A stretch of 64,000 nt of DNA from assembly GCF_965216485.1 (NCBI RefSeq), contig NZ_OZ244162.1, positions 1,984,001-2,048,000 of the forward strand. The letters are read 5' to 3'. Within the stretch, counting starts at the first letter, position 1; the number at the start of each line of letters is the position of its first letter. The position numbers and the translations under genes were made by a program. This stretch comes from Algiphilus sp965216485. Its GTDB lineage: Bacteria > Pseudomonadota > Gammaproteobacteria > Nevskiales > Nevskiaceae. A model generated the notes under the pieces. It was not told where the DNA came from. It worked only from the letters and a program-made list of their open reading frames with translations, and did not search any database. Shown piece by piece: positions 62,841 to 64,000 of this stretch.

Positions 62841-63529
62841 GCCGGCAGATTCCGCACTGCACGATTGACGGTCCCTCCGGCGTTGGCAAGGGCACGGCGG
62901 CGAAATGGCTGGCAACGCAGTTGGGCTGGCATCTGCTCGATTCGGGTGCCATGTACCGGGTGGCCGGGATCGCCGCCGAGCAGGCCGGTGTGCCGGTGGA
63001 CGATCCGGCCGCGGTTGCCGATATCGTGCGTCGCATGAAGGTGCGCTTCGAAGGCGACAGCACGACCGACCACATCGCCCTGGAAGGCCGTGATATTACG
63101 GCTGACGTCCGGGAGGAGAGTGCGGCGATGCTGGCATCGCGGATCGCGGTGTTTCCGGAAGTCCGTGATGCCTTGCTGCACGCGCAGCGGGCCTTTCTGC
63201 AGCCGCCGGGCCTGGTCGCGGATGGACGCGATATGGGCAGCGTGGTCTTCCCTGAGGCGCCTCTGAAGATTTTTCTCGATGCCAGTGCTGAAGAGCGCGC
63301 GCGGCGGCGCTGCCGACAATTGAGACAAGCGGGGATGCCCGCTATACTAGCGGATGTTTTGACTGACATCCGGGCGCGCGATGCGCGCGATCGGGGTCGC
63401 AAGGTGGCGCCGCTGAAGGCCGCAGAGGATGCGGTCATCATCGATACGACCGAGCTCACCGTCGACGCGGTATGCGATCGGATTTTCAGTCTTGTGAAGG
63501 ATAGCGGCCTCACTTCGGTGGTGTCGTGA
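62837..63529 (+). CDS. cmk: Cytidylate kinase
   Basis: Cmk phosphorylates CMP and dCMP. The 230-residue protein has the P-loop DGPSGVGKGTAAKWLA near the N-terminus, DSGAMYRV, the substrate-contacting GRDMGSVVFPEA and the LID region RARDARDRGRKVAPLKAAEDAV. The GTG start overlaps the aroA stop. A strong sigma-70 promoter lies inside the gene's last third and probably drives rpsA. Confidence 0.96.
   Translation: MSRQIPHCTIDGPSGVGKGTAAKWLATQLGWHLLDSGAMYRVAGIAAEQAGVPVDDPAAVADIVRRMKVRFEGDSTTDHIALEGRDITADVREESAAMLASRIAVFPEVRDALLHAQRAFLQPPGLVADGRDMGSVVFPEAPLKIFLDASAEERARRRCRQLRQAGMPAILADVLTDIRARDARDRGRKVAPLKAAEDAVIIDTTELTVDAVCDRIFSLVKDSGLTSVVS
63320..63348 (+). promoter_or_regulatory. Strong sigma-70 promoter inside cmk, likely for rpsA
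   Basis: TTGAGA (63320-63325), exactly 17 bases, then TATACT (63343-63348): five of six and five of six consensus bases. It lies about 270 bases upstream of the rpsA ATG. In E. coli, rpsA also has promoters upstream of and around cmk. Confidence 0.7.
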
Positions 63530-63620
63530 GCAACGGGGCATGGCAAGGACGCCGTGCTATTGAAGACTCCCTGGCCGGGACGGATTCCGGGCAGATTGTT
63601 TATTGGTAGACCAACATCCT
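63530..63620 (+). promoter_or_regulatory. rpsA leader without a canonical ribosome site
   Basis: No purine-rich Shine-Dalgarno sequence lies directly before the rpsA ATG (the preceding bases are TAGACCAACATCCT). In E. coli, rpsA also lacks a strong site and depends on leader hairpins for efficient, S1-repressed translation. A hairpin-prone GCCGGGACGGATTCCGGGC stretch is present near 63573-63593. Confidence 0.45.
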
Positions 63621-64000
63621 ATGAGCGAAAGTTTCGCTGAACTGTTTGAACAGAGCCTCGCACAGGGGCAATCCATGCAGCCTGGCGCCCTGGTACGCGC
63701 CACCGTGCTGGAGATCAAGTCCGACGTCGTGATTGTCGACGCCGGCCTGAAGTCGGAAGGGGTCATCGCCCTTGACGAGTTCAAGAATGAAATGGGCGAG
63801 CTGTCCATCAACAGCGGCGACGAAGTCGAGGTCGCGCTGGAAACGGTGGAAGACGGTTTTGGCGAAACCCGCTTCTCCAAGGAGAAGGCGGAGCGCATCA
63901 AGACCTGGGGCCGCCTGCAGGACGCCTTCGACAATGGCGAGATCGTCAATGGCACGATCACCGGCAAGGTCAAGGGTGGCTTCACCGTCGACATCGGTGC
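63621..64000 (+). CDS. rpsA: 30S ribosomal protein S1 (3' end outside window)
   Basis: S1 binds mRNA near the ribosome's mRNA entry and helps unfold structured messages. About 126 codons are visible. The protein begins MSESFAELFEQSLAQ, and the first S1 domain follows (GALVRATVLEIKSDVVIVDAG, with GLKSEGVIALDEF), then the start of the second (GEIVNGTITGKVKGGFTVDIG). The gene runs past the right edge of the window. The cmk-rpsA order is conserved in gammaproteobacteria. Confidence 0.97.
   Translation, partial: MSESFAELFEQSLAQGQSMQPGALVRATVLEIKSDVVIVDAGLKSEGVIALDEFKNEMGELSINSGDEVEVALETVEDGFGETRFSKEKAERIKTWGRLQDAFDNGEIVNGTITGKVKGGFTVDIG

Overview
This window is one continuous piece of a chromosome from a GC-rich gammaproteobacterium. 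The gene families and their order support this: pilC-pilD-coaE-zapD-yacG, the rpsB-tsf-pyrH-frr-uppS-cdsA-dxr-rseP-bamA-skp-lpxD-fabZ-lpxA-lpxB-rnhB-dnaE-accA-tilS superoperon, and a serC-serA-pheA-hisC-tyrA-aroA-cmk-rpsA run. ZapD, YacG, GlnD and the LPS genes point to Gammaproteobacteria. The NhaD antiporter fits a marine or salt-exposed organism. I would place it near the Nevskiales, Salinisphaerales or Xanthomonadales, but the order cannot be fixed from this sequence alone.

Layout. 1-4142: type IV pilus export genes, then coaE, zapD, yacG and tadA. 4172-6835: clpB on the minus strand behind a heat-shock-type promoter. 6954-7925: a LOG-family gene and a small acidic protein gene. 8023-9099: an IS481-family element with inverted repeats and a 6-bp target duplication. 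9193-11513: an NfeD protease and slipin pair. 11559-15685: tRNA-Ala, an acetylornithine-type aminotransferase, a GspB/ExeA-like pair and tRNA-Arg. 15830-18035: an Ig-like repeat lipoprotein gene broken by a frameshift. 18032-18385: a small membrane protein. 18405-19014: tRNA-Asn followed by a 191-bp tandem repeat array. 19068-24115: aspartate aminotransferase, uvrB, nhaD and tRNA-Val, the last followed by a related 186-bp repeat. 24647-27456: class I aldolase and a cNMP-binding patatin esterase. 27493-32981: map-glnD-dapD-dapE, leftward. 33193-53123: the translation, isoprenoid, outer-membrane and lipid A superoperon, rightward. 53234-64000: gyrA, then serine and aromatic amino acid genes ending in cmk and the start of rpsA.

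How the genes work together. Most of the window is housekeeping. The long rightward cluster joins protein synthesis (S2, EF-Ts, RRF) to envelope building (UppS, CdsA, Dxr, RseP, BamA, Skp, LpxD/A/B, FabZ) and fatty acid synthesis (AccA). Many of its genes overlap by ATGA or GTGA, which suggests translational coupling. The leftward map-glnD-dapD-dapE genes cover N-terminal methionine removal, nitrogen sensing and lysine/peptidoglycan precursor supply. The last block makes serine, phenylalanine, tyrosine and chorismate precursors.

The most unusual signal is the tRNA-linked repeat family. Downstream of tRNA-Asn (three units of 191 bp, the last truncated) and of tRNA-Val (one unit of 186 bp), each full unit carries a terminator, three hairpins in fixed order, and a copy of the tRNA's own 3' end. 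The hairpin stems differ in sequence between units and loci but keep their base pairing, and the middle hairpin keeps the loop GTCCAT or TTCCAT. This resembles, in layout, the tyrT/rtT repeats of E. coli, but it occurs here at two unrelated tRNAs.
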